From Chryseobacterium sp. VAUSW3 (GTDB lineage: Bacteria; Bacteroidota; Bacteroidia; Flavobacteriales; Weeksellaceae), in contig NZ_NIUY01000002.1 in the NCBI RefSeq assembly GCF_002205795.1, forward strand, positions 806,001 through 870,000: 64,000 nucleotides of DNA, read 5' to 3'. The position numbers were made by a program, and so were the translations under genes. The notes under the pieces were generated by a model. That model was not told the DNA's origin and made no database searches. It was given only the letters and a program-made list of their open reading frames with translations. Shown piece by piece: positions 17,742 to 27,434 of the stretch (its first letter is position 1; every line of letters begins with the position of its first letter).

Positions 17742-19148
17742 TTATAGTTTTTCTGCGTTTAATTTTTGTGTAGACTTCATCAGTTCAATCGCTGCCCTTC
17801 TTTGGTTGAAAATAGCGGTTTGATAGTCTAATTCTGCAACTTCCAAATCGTTTTCAGCTTCAATTAATTGGGTTGCTTTAATCAAACCATATCTGAATTC
17901 TTTTTCGGCTTGTGTCAATGCATTTTTAGCAATTTTTTTCGCAGTCGCTTTTAGATCAACCTGGGCATTTGCGATGTTATAATTGGTTTGGTTATTCGCT
18001 AAATTGAGTTGCAATTTTCTTTCGGCATCAGATTTTTTACTTTCTAAAATTTCTCTGTCAATTTTTGCTTTTTCTACTTCATGTTTTCCTTCATTTCCAT
18101 CAAAAACATCCCATTTAAAACCAATTCCCGCTTGAAAAATGGGCAGTAAATTAAGATTTGTCAAGTCATTATCTAACTTTGCACCAGTTCCCGGCATTAA
18201 TACTTTAGAGGAAGAAATATTGGTGTTATAAAATCCCATGTAGGAAAGCGACGTCATCGCTTGAACTTTCGGAATCCACCACGTTTTTTCTGCTTTAATT
18301 TTCGCATCAATCGCTTTCATACCAAAATCCAAAGCTTTCAGTTCCGCTCTGTTGTCGATGGTTTCATCGGTTACCAAATACTCAATTTTTTCTAGATTCG
18401 GGTTGATTAAGGCTATTCGCTCTTTATCAATTCCTGTTAAAAGATGCAATTGCGTTATCAGCAACTCTTTTTTGCCTTCGTATTCTACCATTTTAGAATC
18501 CAAAGTAGCTTGTGCCAACTCTATTTTTTTGTAGTCGTAAGGGGTGATTAATCCATAACCAAGAGCTTTTTCAGCTGTTTTTTTATTGGCATCCAGACGT
18601 TTTTTGCTTTCATCCAACACCTTTTTTGATTCTGCTACCAGTGCAAACTGATCATACGCTTTAGAGATCTGCGTAATCACTTCGTCTTCATTTTTAACCT
18701 GCAAAGCTTTGTTGGCATTGTCTTTTTCAATCAAAGCTTGCTTCAGATACTTTACTTTTCCGCCAGAATACAGAACCGCGGTTGCTTCGATTTTTGCCGC
18801 GGCATCAAAACCTGACAAATTAAAATTATTGTTAAAAGTTCCTTCCGGGAAAACTGCACCGGGAAAAAGAGGGGTAATTGCAGGTATGGCAATTTCTGGT
18901 GAGACTACCTTTGCCGTAGCGTTTAAGTATCCAGCTTTACCAGAAATCTCCACAGTTGGCAAGAAAATATCTTTAAGTTTTTCTTGATCTAATTCATTTG
19001 CTTTAGACTCTAAATTTTGTTGTTCTATGGCCGCATCTTTAGTCATCGCAGCGTCTACTAATTCCTGGAAGGAAGGAGCAGTTTGCGCTGAGAAGGACAA
19101 AGGAAAGCCCATCATTGCTGTAAAAATTAATGTTTTATAGTTTTTCAT
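17742..19148 (-). CDS. TolC-family outer-membrane efflux protein
   Basis: Trimeric outer-membrane channel with a long periplasmic alpha-barrel. The 468-residue protein has a signal peptide (MKNYKTLIFTAMMGFPLSFSAQ), two repeats each with long coiled-coil helices (ALIEKDNANKALQVKNEDEV, KAKIDREILESKKSDAERK) and the FRYGLIKATQLIEAENDLEVAE segment that marks the second OEP repeat. First gene of the export operon; a weak -7 element (minus-strand CAACTTTG at 19171-19178, 7 of 8) precedes it. Cargo unknown. Confidence 0.88.
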   Translation of the reverse strand: MKNYKTLIFTAMMGFPLSFSAQTAPSFQELVDAAMTKDAAIEQQNLESKANELDQEKLKDIFLPTVEISGKAGYLNATAKVVSPEIAIPAITPLFPGAVFPEGTFNNNFNLSGFDAAAKIEATAVLYSGGKVKYLKQALIEKDNANKALQVKNEDEVITQISKAYDQFALVAESKKVLDESKKRLDANKKTAEKALGYGLITPYDYKKIELAQATLDSKMVEYEGKKELLITQLHLLTGIDKERIALINPNLEKIEYLVTDETIDNRAELKALDFGMKAIDAKIKAEKTWWIPKVQAMTSLSYMGFYNTNISSSKVLMPGTGAKLDNDLTNLNLLPIFQAGIGFKWDVFDGNEGKHEVEKAKIDREILESKKSDAERKLQLNLANNQTNYNIANAQVDLKATAKKIAKNALTQAEKEFRYGLIKATQLIEAENDLEVAELDYQTAIFNQRRAAIELMKSTQKLNAEKL

Positions 19149-19263
19149 TTTTGATGTTTGTTTACAGATGCAAAGTTGCTACGATTGAAAAACTATTCCT
19201 TTGACATTTGTCAAAAAATAAAATCGCCCACAAATTTTTCTGGACGAGCTATATATTTATGTT

Positions 19264-19316
19264 TTGGCTAAAGCCTTGACATTTCCGACTAAAAAAGTCG
19301 GGCTAAAGCCCGACTC
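19264..19316. repeat. Cluster of GGCTAAAGCC-type hairpins (terminator or REP-like)
   Basis: Three nested hairpins stand in the spacer after the alpha-2-macroglobulin gene: GGCTAAAGCC (19266-19275), GACT..AGTC (19287-19299) and a perfect 8-bp stem AGTCGGGC / GCCCGACT with TAAA loop (19296-19315). The strongest can stop the minus-strand transcript ending at 19340. The reuse of the TAAA loop and the high GC suggest a dispersed repeat of this lineage rather than a simple terminator. Confidence 0.55.
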
Positions 19317-19339
19317 TATTGATATTTTAGAATTATAAA

Positions 19340-22300
19340 TTATTCATTTATGGAAACTTTTGTTCCCTGTGTATGAGCGTTCATTTGCGGCGCGTAATAA
19401 TTCTGCAAAGTGGTAATTCCGTTGCTGAAAGTTCCCGCAGCATTACAAATATAATCATACTCAAAAACGTATTTTCCTTTCGGCATGTATTCGATGTAGA
19501 AATTGGTAGAAGCATCTTTGGTGACTTGATAATAGCCCAAACTATTTTTCCATTGATAACCAGAAAGCACATCAACCGGTTCAAAACCTGCTGCTCTCAT
19601 ATCTTTAAGGTGAATAAATTCCATATTTCTGTCGGTGTTCAGAATCATTCTTACCGTTACTTTATCGCCGATTTTTAAAGGTGAATTTTCTGTAATTTTC
19701 TGCAATTCTTCACCATTTACGGTTTTTACTTTTTTGTACAATTCTTTGGTGATGGAAATATAACTTTCAGAAGATTTAATTTTGTCTAGATCCTCATAAT
19801 ATTGCCAGAATAAACCACCTTGTACAATTCCAGCTCCTGGTTTTGTAATGGTTACTGTGGCTAAATTTTTATCTATTTTATCTGAATTCACCGCTGACTT
19901 CACATAACCCGTTGCTTTTGTATCAGGATTTACCAAATCTTTTCCGCCCCATATTATTGTGGCTTTATCGCTTTCCGCTGAAGTCCAGGATTTTCCAGAA
20001 TTGAGAATCGTGTAAATCACTTCGGCTGTACTTCTGGAAGTATCCCAATTAGATACTTCTTTTTGGGTGATGAGCCAAATTTTCATTTCTTCTACAAAAT
20101 TTTGATCAGTTGTCAATTTATTGAAGGCTTCCAAAGCACCAGCATGATTTACGGTTTTAGAAGAATACCAACCCCAATCATTGAGATTTTGTTTCCAATA
20201 CACCCCTTGCGTTTCGCTTTGGACGGAAGTTTCTTTCAAATAAGTCATCAATTTTTTAGAAATATCTTTCAAATTGTAAGCATCAAAAAGCAACGCTGCT
20301 CTATGCAAACCAAAGAAAGTAAAATCAGTAATTTTTGCAGTTTTAGCTTTTGAAATCACTAAATCTTTCATTTTCTTTCCATCACCTTTCAATGGATATT
20401 CTTTTTCCCAATAATGACGGGTATCCAAATAATCTAACACATAATTGCTCCAGACATTTTCTTTTTTCACTTCAAAATATCTGCTCACTTCCTTGTCCAC
20501 ATATCTCACCAACTGAGAAACCATTTCTTTTTGTTCGGTAGATTGATAATCTGCTAAATTTCCTTTCAACCATTCATTAATTCTACCTAAATTTTTCAAA
20601 ATATAAAGCGAGTTGTAGTAAGAACTTGGGTAACCAGCGTACCAAGAGAAACCACCATCAGGATTTTGCAGTTTTTTCAGTTCGCTCCAATCATCGTTGA
20701 TTGAATTTCGCATGGTATTCGCATCGAACAATCTTGCCAATTTTGCCATTTGTTCTGTTTCGTTTTTAGAATCCAAAACCCAAGGTGTTTCTTCCAACAA
20801 CAACTGTTTCAATTCCTGGTTTTTTTCCAAATTTGAATTGAGTAAACCTTTAGATTGATATTCATCAAAAACGGTTTTCATTTTCGGATTGGCTTTGAAA
20901 ATTTCAGACGCCAAAACATCGGCAAACCACTTATTGAAAACCACATCCGCAGAAAGATTGTTATCATTCTTAAGACTTGGCAACGCAAAAATCACTTCCC
21001 AAATTGGATTGGTAGTGAGTTCTAATTTATTGGAAACATTGGTCGCTGTTTTAGAAGAATTATTTTTCAGATTTTCTAAAACAAAAGTTTTGGTTTGACC
21101 TTCCTTCACAAAAACCGGAACGGCATCAGTCACCAACATTCTGTTTGGAAGAACCGCAATTGCTTTTTGTTCGCCATCTGAAAATTGACCAGCTTTAGCT
21201 ACGTTTTTAATGATGATAGAAGAAACTCCATTCGGAACTTTTACCTTCCATTGTACAGTTGTGCTTCCGTTTTCTTTTAATGTAAATGATTTTTGAATCT
21301 CTTTTAAATCAAATTGAGAAGAAATATCTTCGTTGGTAAAAGCATCTAATATTTGCAAATTCGCAAAACCGTTGAGTTGTTGATTTGTTAAATTGCTCAA
21401 TTTAGATTTGAAAACCAGTTCATCGCCTTCACGCAAAAATCTAGGATAATTAGGTGTTACCGAAAATTCTTTCTGAGTAACCACTTCTTTCTCCAAAAGC
21501 GCCGCTCTCGCATCTTTGGTATGCGCTAGAAACATCAATTTCCATTGGGTTAAAGCTTCCGGAGAAGTAAATTCAAATGTGACATTTCCTTCTTTATCTG
21601 TCATTAAATTTGGATAGAAAAACGCGGTTTCATTGAGATTTTGACGAACCTGAATATCGTCTAAATTTTCCTTACTATTTGGAGGCGGAGGTGTTTCAAC
21701 TTTTGGCGCTTTAACAGGTTCAGGAACTATATTTTGAACAACTTTCATTGCAGAATCCGAAAGTGATCTCACTCCTCTGATAACTACATTACTTTTTTCC
21801 ATTTTCGCTTCTTCAGCATAAGCCGTAACCATTTGCTCACGAACAATTCTTCCATAAATTCCACCGTCAAACCAATTAAAATTTGGGAAATTCACACTTT
21901 TCTGCTCTAAATACGGAACTCGCCTGTTGTAAAATTCCTGAGCGAGATTTTCATTGATTCCGTAAGAATTCATAAGAAAATATCGCTGATACAACTGTTG
22001 CCACGAATAAGAATTGGCCGCAAACTGATCCAAAGATTTGTCGTACATATTGGCCAAAACTTCAGCATTGATTTTCTCTTTATCTTCCCCGAGAATTTTT
22101 ACCGTCCATTTTTCTTTTGAACCAGGTTGCAGTTTATCGCGGAAAGTCACCGTTTCAATTCTCAAAGGTTTTTTATCAGAGATAATTTTTAGATTCACCG
22201 ATTCGGTTTGCACATCGTTGAAAGCTACCAACTGAAACTGAACATTGATCTGGTCGATGTTTTCGTCTTTCGGGAACGATACTTCGTACTGTAAAACTCC

Positions 22301-25237
22301 ATTTTTGAAAGTTTTCTGTTCGGTTACCGTCTTTCCATTTCCATTCTGCACATAAATGTTGACCAACGCATTCGGAATTGCCGAATAAGCATAGATGGTC
22401 GCCTTTTCATTTCGGTGAAATTCCAATTTTGGTTGAATGATTTTCAGGAAAGGTTTTTGAAAATCGGTGAGGAATCTTTTATCGAAAACCTCGAAAGTTT
22501 TTTCGGTTTTTATAGTGTCTTTTCCTTCGATATTAAAGAGTTCAAGTTTATACTTTCCTGCTGATAAAGAGCCAAGATTCAAGACACTAGAATCAAGATT
22601 TTTTGATTCCGAAGCATCGGTTTTCGGTTCTTGATTTTTTTCAAAAATTACTTTTTCAACTCTATTCTCTTTCTCTTCCTTTGAAAAATAATCATGCGGG
22701 AATTTCTGAATGAATTCCGCCTTCGTAAACTTAGGTAAGTCCTGAATTTCACCTTTAAAATTATCCCTGAAAATCCTTTCATCAGGGGTCAATTTGAAAA
22801 GTTTTACGGTGTAAGGCTTCTTTAAATTCTGGTCGTTGTAATTTTTGGTTTCGACTTTAATTTTAAGATTTTCATCGGTAAAAGTATCTTTGATATCGTC
22901 GGTCTTAATATAATGAGAAACCGAAGCCACTTTCAAATTGGTTTGATCGGATTGTGTTTCTCCGTTAATATCGGTAACCGAAGCATTAATTTGATAATTA
23001 TCAATCTGAATTCCTTCTAAAGTTTCATCTTTTTTAAAGTCAATTTTTATGGTGAATTCACCTTTTTCATTCGTTTTTACTTCGCCGAGAATTGAGTTTT
23101 CATTGTCATTTCCACGAGGATACCACCAGAAATATCTCCAACGAATATTTTGTTTTTTAATTTCATAATTTACGGTTGCATTAATCAATGCAACTCCGGA
23201 AAACATCATTGCTTTTCCTTTCAGCTCAATGGTTTGCCCGTACTTATATTCATCTTTAACTGGCTCGAAAGTAACTTCAAATTTCGGCCTTTTGTATTCT
23301 TCAACTCTGAAATATTTCATTCCATCGATTATGTAGTCCGAATCTTCATCATCATTATCCACCTCAATGCTGAATTCACCATTCAGTTTACCTTGAGGCA
23401 AGGTGAAACTTCCATTAACAGAGCCAAATTCATTGGTAACCAATTGCTGTTTACTCAATTCTTCACCGTTAGCATCATTTAAAATAATATTGAGTTTAGA
23501 TTGGGAAACCACATTTTCTTTTTTGGATTCTCCGTTGAAAGCAGTGGCAACTACTTTAAAATAAACGGTTTGTCCAGGTCTGTAAATCGCTCTATCTAGG
23601 AAAATTTGTGCCTGTTCTCTGTCTTCAATTTTATTTTCTCCGTAGTATTGATTTCCATAAGCTTGAATCAAATTGAAATCATTGGTCTTCGGTTGTTGTA
23701 CCAAAAAATAGCGGTAATACTCTTTATCTTTAGAAAGAGGAAATTTGAAATTCGCAGCATTATCGGAAGTGATGTCATAGGTATTGACGGTTTTTCCACG
23801 AGAATATTCGAAGATTTTCAAACCTTCATTAGAAATCGGTTTTCCGTTTTCTCGTTGGACTAATTTTAGGCGATCTTCAATGGATTTTCTCTCATCTTTT
23901 TGGTCATAAATCAATCTAGAAGAAGTTGCAATAAAATAAAAATGGTCTTGAATTCCGTTCTCTACAACATATTCCACCAAATAAATTCCCGACGGAAGTG
24001 GCTTTATTTCTAATGAAGTTTGGTGATTTTGAAAATCATTCAAGTTCGGAAGTTTGAAAATCTCCTTTCTAGCCAACGATTTTTTAATTGCTGAAAAATT
24101 ATTTTTATCATAAGAGTTTGAAACGTATTTCAGGAAGTTGGTTACATCATCTTTCACTTCATAAATATTCAACGAAAACTGATTTACATTTTTCCCTGCA
24201 GCAAGCAAATGAATCGGCAAATTTGCCTGCGTATGTTTCTCATATTTTATGGTTAAAGTTGGATTGAGAATCTGATTCTTTCTGTTTTCCAAATTGTTAT
24301 AAAACTGCGATTTTGAATATTGTTTTTTCCCATCTTCAATCCATTGCAGCGCTTCTGCGAATTTTTTATCTGCCGTTAAAAGATCCACAATATCCGCAAT
24401 AATCATTAACTTGTAATCCCCTTCAATATTGGATTTCGCAAGGTTTTGCAGCTGCAAAAGTTGGTTTTTGCAATTCGTAAATCCGCATTGATCATTCAGT
24501 TTTTTATGCTGAAAATAGAGTTTTGAATTCCCGGAATTTTTAGAAATCAATTCCTCATAAGTTGATAAAATTCTGGCTTGATTTTGCTTTAATTCGTTCG
24601 GTGTGAAAAGATCATTGCTTTTTAAAAATTCAATTTCATTAGAAAAACTCCAATCCAATACTGTCGGAAAATATTCCAAATCATTTTTATTTTCGAAAAT
24701 TCCTTTAATATCCGAAGTTTTTATTTTTTTTAAATGATCTTTTTCTGCATTTAAAATCGAAAAATTTTTAGTTAAAAAATTTTTAAAATCCAATTTGCTC
24801 CAGGTTTCGATTTGTGCAAAATCTTGGTTATCAAAATTCGTTCGTTGGTTGATTTCCCAAGAATTATTCTGGTAATAATCCCAAAAAAACTCTCCCAATA
24901 AAACCTGAAAAACCAATTTCTGATCACCTTTCAGTGTTTCGCCGAATGCTGAAAGTTTCTTGAAAAAACGGCTCGTAGCATCATTGTCACCATCATCATA
25001 CGTTTGGTTGGAAATACTGAATTCCGCCTTCAGCGAGCGAATCAATTGGTTAATATTTTCATCTTTCATAGCTTGTTTTTGGATTTCTAAAATAATGGGA
25101 AGATTGGATTTGTACTTTCCGGTTTTGTAATTATCGCTGACTTTTTTCCACTGGTCATCATAATATTTTTGACCAAGAAGCGGCGCAAAGAACATTATCA
25201 AAAGAAAAAAACTGAAGATTTTGGTGAGATTTTTCAT
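19340..25237 (-). CDS. Giant alpha-2-macroglobulin family protein, thioester motif absent
   Basis: At 1965 residues this is the largest gene of the window. A signal peptide (MKNLTKIFSFFLLIMFFAPLLGQ) exports it. An all-helical N-terminal region (about 25-330) is followed by macroglobulin beta-domains: GKPISNEGLKIFEY, IYRPGQTVYFKVVATAFNG (the MG2 motif, about 565-583), and the A2M segment LTQWKLMFLAHTKDARA (about 1215-1231). A helical alpha-6/alpha-6 toroid then occupies the C-terminal third (NPDGGFSWYAGYPSSYYNSL). The thioester signature CxEQ, expected just before the toroid, is replaced around ALPSLKNDNNLSADVVFN, so covalent trapping of proteases is not possible; it may trap sterically or work as a structural or surface protein. 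No pbpC partner is adjacent. Confidence 0.85.
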   Translation of the reverse strand: MKNLTKIFSFFLLIMFFAPLLGQKYYDDQWKKVSDNYKTGKYKSNLPIILEIQKQAMKDENINQLIRSLKAEFSISNQTYDDGDNDATSRFFKKLSAFGETLKGDQKLVFQVLLGEFFWDYYQNNSWEINQRTNFDNQDFAQIETWSKLDFKNFLTKNFSILNAEKDHLKKIKTSDIKGIFENKNDLEYFPTVLDWSFSNEIEFLKSNDLFTPNELKQNQARILSTYEELISKNSGNSKLYFQHKKLNDQCGFTNCKNQLLQLQNLAKSNIEGDYKLMIIADIVDLLTADKKFAEALQWIEDGKKQYSKSQFYNNLENRKNQILNPTLTIKYEKHTQANLPIHLLAAGKNVNQFSLNIYEVKDDVTNFLKYVSNSYDKNNFSAIKKSLARKEIFKLPNLNDFQNHQTSLEIKPLPSGIYLVEYVVENGIQDHFYFIATSSRLIYDQKDERKSIEDRLKLVQRENGKPISNEGLKIFEYSRGKTVNTYDITSDNAANFKFPLSKDKEYYRYFLVQQPKTNDFNLIQAYGNQYYGENKIEDREQAQIFLDRAIYRPGQTVYFKVVATAFNGESKKENVVSQSKLNIILNDANGEELSKQQLVTNEFGSVNGSFTLPQGKLNGEFSIEVDNDDEDSDYIIDGMKYFRVEEYKRPKFEVTFEPVKDEYKYGQTIELKGKAMMFSGVALINATVNYEIKKQNIRWRYFWWYPRGNDNENSILGEVKTNEKGEFTIKIDFKKDETLEGIQIDNYQINASVTDINGETQSDQTNLKVASVSHYIKTDDIKDTFTDENLKIKVETKNYNDQNLKKPYTVKLFKLTPDERIFRDNFKGEIQDLPKFTKAEFIQKFPHDYFSKEEKENRVEKVIFEKNQEPKTDASESKNLDSSVLNLGSLSAGKYKLELFNIEGKDTIKTEKTFEVFDKRFLTDFQKPFLKIIQPKLEFHRNEKATIYAYSAIPNALVNIYVQNGNGKTVTEQKTFKNGVLQYEVSFPKDENIDQINVQFQLVAFNDVQTESVNLKIISDKKPLRIETVTFRDKLQPGSKEKWTVKILGEDKEKINAEVLANMYDKSLDQFAANSYSWQQLYQRYFLMNSYGINENLAQEFYNRRVPYLEQKSVNFPNFNWFDGGIYGRIVREQMVTAYAEEAKMEKSNVVIRGVRSLSDSAMKVVQNIVPEPVKAPKVETPPPPNSKENLDDIQVRQNLNETAFFYPNLMTDKEGNVTFEFTSPEALTQWKLMFLAHTKDARAALLEKEVVTQKEFSVTPNYPRFLREGDELVFKSKLSNLTNQQLNGFANLQILDAFTNEDISSQFDLKEIQKSFTLKENGSTTVQWKVKVPNGVSSIIIKNVAKAGQFSDGEQKAIAVLPNRMLVTDAVPVFVKEGQTKTFVLENLKNNSSKTATNVSNKLELTTNPIWEVIFALPSLKNDNNLSADVVFNKWFADVLASEIFKANPKMKTVFDEYQSKGLLNSNLEKNQELKQLLLEETPWVLDSKNETEQMAKLARLFDANTMRNSINDDWSELKKLQNPDGGFSWYAGYPSSYYNSLYILKNLGRINEWLKGNLADYQSTEQKEMVSQLVRYVDKEVSRYFEVKKENVWSNYVLDYLDTRHYWEKEYPLKGDGKKMKDLVISKAKTAKITDFTFFGLHRAALLFDAYNLKDISKKLMTYLKETSVQSETQGVYWKQNLNDWGWYSSKTVNHAGALEAFNKLTTDQNFVEEMKIWLITQKEVSNWDTSRSTAEVIYTILNSGKSWTSAESDKATIIWGGKDLVNPDTKATGYVKSAVNSDKIDKNLATVTITKPGAGIVQGGLFWQYYEDLDKIKSSESYISITKELYKKVKTVNGEELQKITENSPLKIGDKVTVRMILNTDRNMEFIHLKDMRAAGFEPVDVLSGYQWKNSLGYYQVTKDASTNFYIEYMPKGKYVFEYDYICNAAGTFSNGITTLQNYYAPQMNAHTQGTKVSINE

Positions 25238-25286
25238 AAAAAATTGGTGCTAAATTAGCTTTAGGATGGCGAAACAATTTATTGGT

Positions 25287-25294
25287 TAAATTTG
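25287..25294 (+). promoter_or_regulatory. -7 element (TAAATTTG) close to start of UbiA-like gene
   Basis: TAAATTTG fits TAnnTTTG and ends only 5 nt before the ATG at 25300, so the message would start at or almost at the start codon. Confidence 0.5.
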
Positions 25295-25299
25295 CGCAG

Positions 25300-26055
25300 A
25301 TGCAGATTCTAAATTTACTGAAAAAATATATCATCGACAGCCAAACTTTTGTTTCATTGATGGGAACGCTTTTGGCAGTGTTTTTTATGCTCGAGCAAAA
25401 CTTGTTCCGCTTGCCTACGGTGATTTTAATTTTCATCACTTATTTCAGCGGCTATCTTTACACCAAATACCAACAGCATAGGTTTTTCTGGAAAATTTTT
25501 GTCTTCAATGTACTTTGCGGAATTTTTTCTGCCTTGCTGATTTTGGCGAATCATAACGAAATCCGGCTTGTAAAATGGGCAGTCATCGTATTTTTGGGAT
25601 TGCTCTATAATTCATCATTTTTAGAAAATCAAATCCGGAAAATTCCGCTTTTAAAAGCTTTTTACGTGGGTTTCACCTGGGCACTGATCAATTCGTGGCT
25701 GATTGTACCTGAATTTCATCCGGAGATTTTTACCATCAGTCTTTTATTTGTTACCGCTTTGGTTCTCCCTTTCGATATCCGCGATATGAAAAATGATAAA
25801 ATCGTGACATTTCCCAAATTAATTGGCGTTCAGAAAACTAAATACCTCGCCTATCTCATGGTGTTTGCAAGTGTTGTAATTGCAACATTTGTTTTAAAAA
25901 CAGATTTTTCGGTTTCCTTTTTCCTGACTTCATTGGTAACTTTTATTTTCATTTATTCTTCTGAGAAAAGCAACAGAGACACATACTTTTCTTTATGGGT
26001 AGAAAGCTGTTCTGGGCTTCCGCTTTTATTTCTGATTTTAATGAAGTATTTTTGA
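25300..26055 (+). CDS. UbiA-like polytopic membrane protein
   Basis: Integral inner-membrane protein of 251 residues with about eight hydrophobic segments. The segment LPFDIRDMKNDK (about 167-178) is the second Asp-rich motif (D-x-R-D-x-x-x-D) of UbiA prenyltransferases, which bind isoprenyl diphosphate through Mg2+. The first Asp-rich motif (NDxxDxxxD) is not clear: I see YNSSFLENQI and similar only. It may therefore be a diverged or inactive prenyltransferase-like protein. I start it at ATG (MQILNLLKKYI) rather than the upstream TTG, because the TTG lies inside the -7 element. It ends 3 nt before recF, pointing to one operon. Confidence 0.62.
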   Translation: MQILNLLKKYIIDSQTFVSLMGTLLAVFFMLEQNLFRLPTVILIFITYFSGYLYTKYQQHRFFWKIFVFNVLCGIFSALLILANHNEIRLVKWAVIVFLGLLYNSSFLENQIRKIPLLKAFYVGFTWALINSWLIVPEFHPEIFTISLLFVTALVLPFDIRDMKNDKIVTFPKLIGVQKTKYLAYLMVFASVVIATFVLKTDFSVSFFLTSLVTFIFIYSSEKSNRDTYFSLWVESCSGLPLLFLILMKYF

Positions 26056-26058
26056 CAA

Positions 26059-27144
26059 ATGATTATCCAGAAACTTCATTTAATCAATTTCAAAAACCAT
26101 CCGGAAAAAACCTTTGAATTTTCACCACAAATCAACTGTTTTGTAGGCAACAACGGCGTGGGGAAAACAAATGTGGTAGATGCGCTGCATTATCTTTCGG
26201 TGGCCAAAAGTTTTCTGGGAAATACTGATCTCAATAACATAAAAACCGGGGAAGATTTTTTCACAATCGAAGGTGAAATTTCTGATGGTGAAAAGCAAAA
26301 TATCATTAAAATCCAGATGCCGAAAGAGGCGAAGAAAATCATCAAAAAGAATGACAAGTCTTACGACAGGCTGGCGGATCACATCGGTTTTTTGCCGAGT
26401 GTCATTATTTCTCCTTACGATTCCAATTTAATTTCCGATTCGGGTGAAAGCAGGAGAAGATTTCTGGATGCCATGATTTCTCAGACGGATGCCGATTATC
26501 TTTTTAATCTGATTCAGTACCAAAAAACCGTGCAGCAGCGAAATGCCTTATTGAAAAACTTTGCTAAAAACAGGTATTTTGATGCCGAAAATCTGGAGAT
26601 TTACAATGAACCTTTAATTAAATTCGGAACGCGGATTTTTGAAAAAAGACAACAGTTTACAGACTCCATCGTGCCGCTGATTCAGAATTATTACGAAATA
26701 ATTTCGAACGGGAATGAAAAAGTATCGGTACATTACCACTCAGATTTACAGGAAGACAGTTTCGATAATCTTCTGCACCACAATAGCGAAAAAGACCGGA
26801 TGCTTACATATACGTCGAAAGGCATTCATAAAGATGATCTTATTTTTGAAATGAATGGTAATTCGCTAAAAAAAACCGGAAGCCAAGGACAGCAGAAATC
26901 TTTTTTAATCGCACTGAAACTATCACAGATGAACAGAATTAAAGAACTTACGGGAAAAACACCGGTTCTTCTGCTGGATGATATTTTTGATAAACTCGAT
27001 GACACGCGGGTTTCACAATTAATAGAACTTGTTAACCAGGAGCATTTCGGCCAGATTTTTATCACCGACACGAACAGGGAACGTACGGAAAAAGTGGTGA
27101 AAAAAATTAATGAAGAAAGCAGAATTTTTGAAATTGAACCATGA
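26059..27144 (+). CDS. recF: DNA replication and repair protein RecF
   Basis: SMC-like ATPase that helps RecR/RecO load RecA at single-strand gaps. Walker A is VGNNGVGKT (29-37), the ABC signature is GSQGQQKSFLIALKL (about 274-288), and Walker B is LLLDDIFDKLDD (about 306-317). Length 361 is standard. Here it is not in a dnaA-dnaN-gyrB group but between a UbiA-like gene and a DUF721 gene, an order frequent in Flavobacteriia. The downstream gene overlaps by four bases (ATGA). Confidence 0.95.
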   Translation: MIIQKLHLINFKNHPEKTFEFSPQINCFVGNNGVGKTNVVDALHYLSVAKSFLGNTDLNNIKTGEDFFTIEGEISDGEKQNIIKIQMPKEAKKIIKKNDKSYDRLADHIGFLPSVIISPYDSNLISDSGESRRRFLDAMISQTDADYLFNLIQYQKTVQQRNALLKNFAKNRYFDAENLEIYNEPLIKFGTRIFEKRQQFTDSIVPLIQNYYEIISNGNEKVSVHYHSDLQEDSFDNLLHHNSEKDRMLTYTSKGIHKDDLIFEMNGNSLKKTGSQGQQKSFLIALKLSQMNRIKELTGKTPVLLLDDIFDKLDDTRVSQLIELVNQEHFGQIFITDTNRERTEKVVKKINEESRIFEIEP

Positions 27145-27434
27145 GAAAGAAAAAACGCGAATTTCAGTCATCAGAACTGGTGAAATCATTTGCCCGAATT
27201 TATGGTTTTGAGGATAAGCTGCTGGCTTTTGAGATCAAGGATTTTCTGCATGAATATCTTAATGACGCCTTGTTCAGCGAAATTGAATCGGTAAATCTGA
27301 ATAGGAAAATTTTAGAAATCCGCATTAAATCGCCACTGCTTAAAAATGATTTCCGGATGCGTAAAACCTTCTTCCTGAATAAATTTAAAGAGAAATTCGG
27401 CGAAGAAAATATCAGCGATCTTCAGATTTCGTAG
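27141..27434 (+). CDS. DUF721 (DciA-like) protein
   Basis: A 97-residue protein with the compact KH-like DUF721 domain: SSELVKSFARIYGFEDKLLA, then FEIKDFLHEYLND and LEIRIKSPLLKNDFRMRKTF with the C-terminal helix. DUF721 proteins include DciA, the loader of replicative helicase DnaB in bacteria lacking DnaC, so a role at replication initiation or restart fits its coupling to recF by an ATGA overlap. Experimental proof for flavobacterial members is not implied. Its last 23 nt overlap the convergent gcr-type gene. Confidence 0.82.
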   Translation: MRKKKREFQSSELVKSFARIYGFEDKLLAFEIKDFLHEYLNDALFSEIESVNLNRKILEIRIKSPLLKNDFRMRKTFFLNKFKEKFGEENISDLQIS

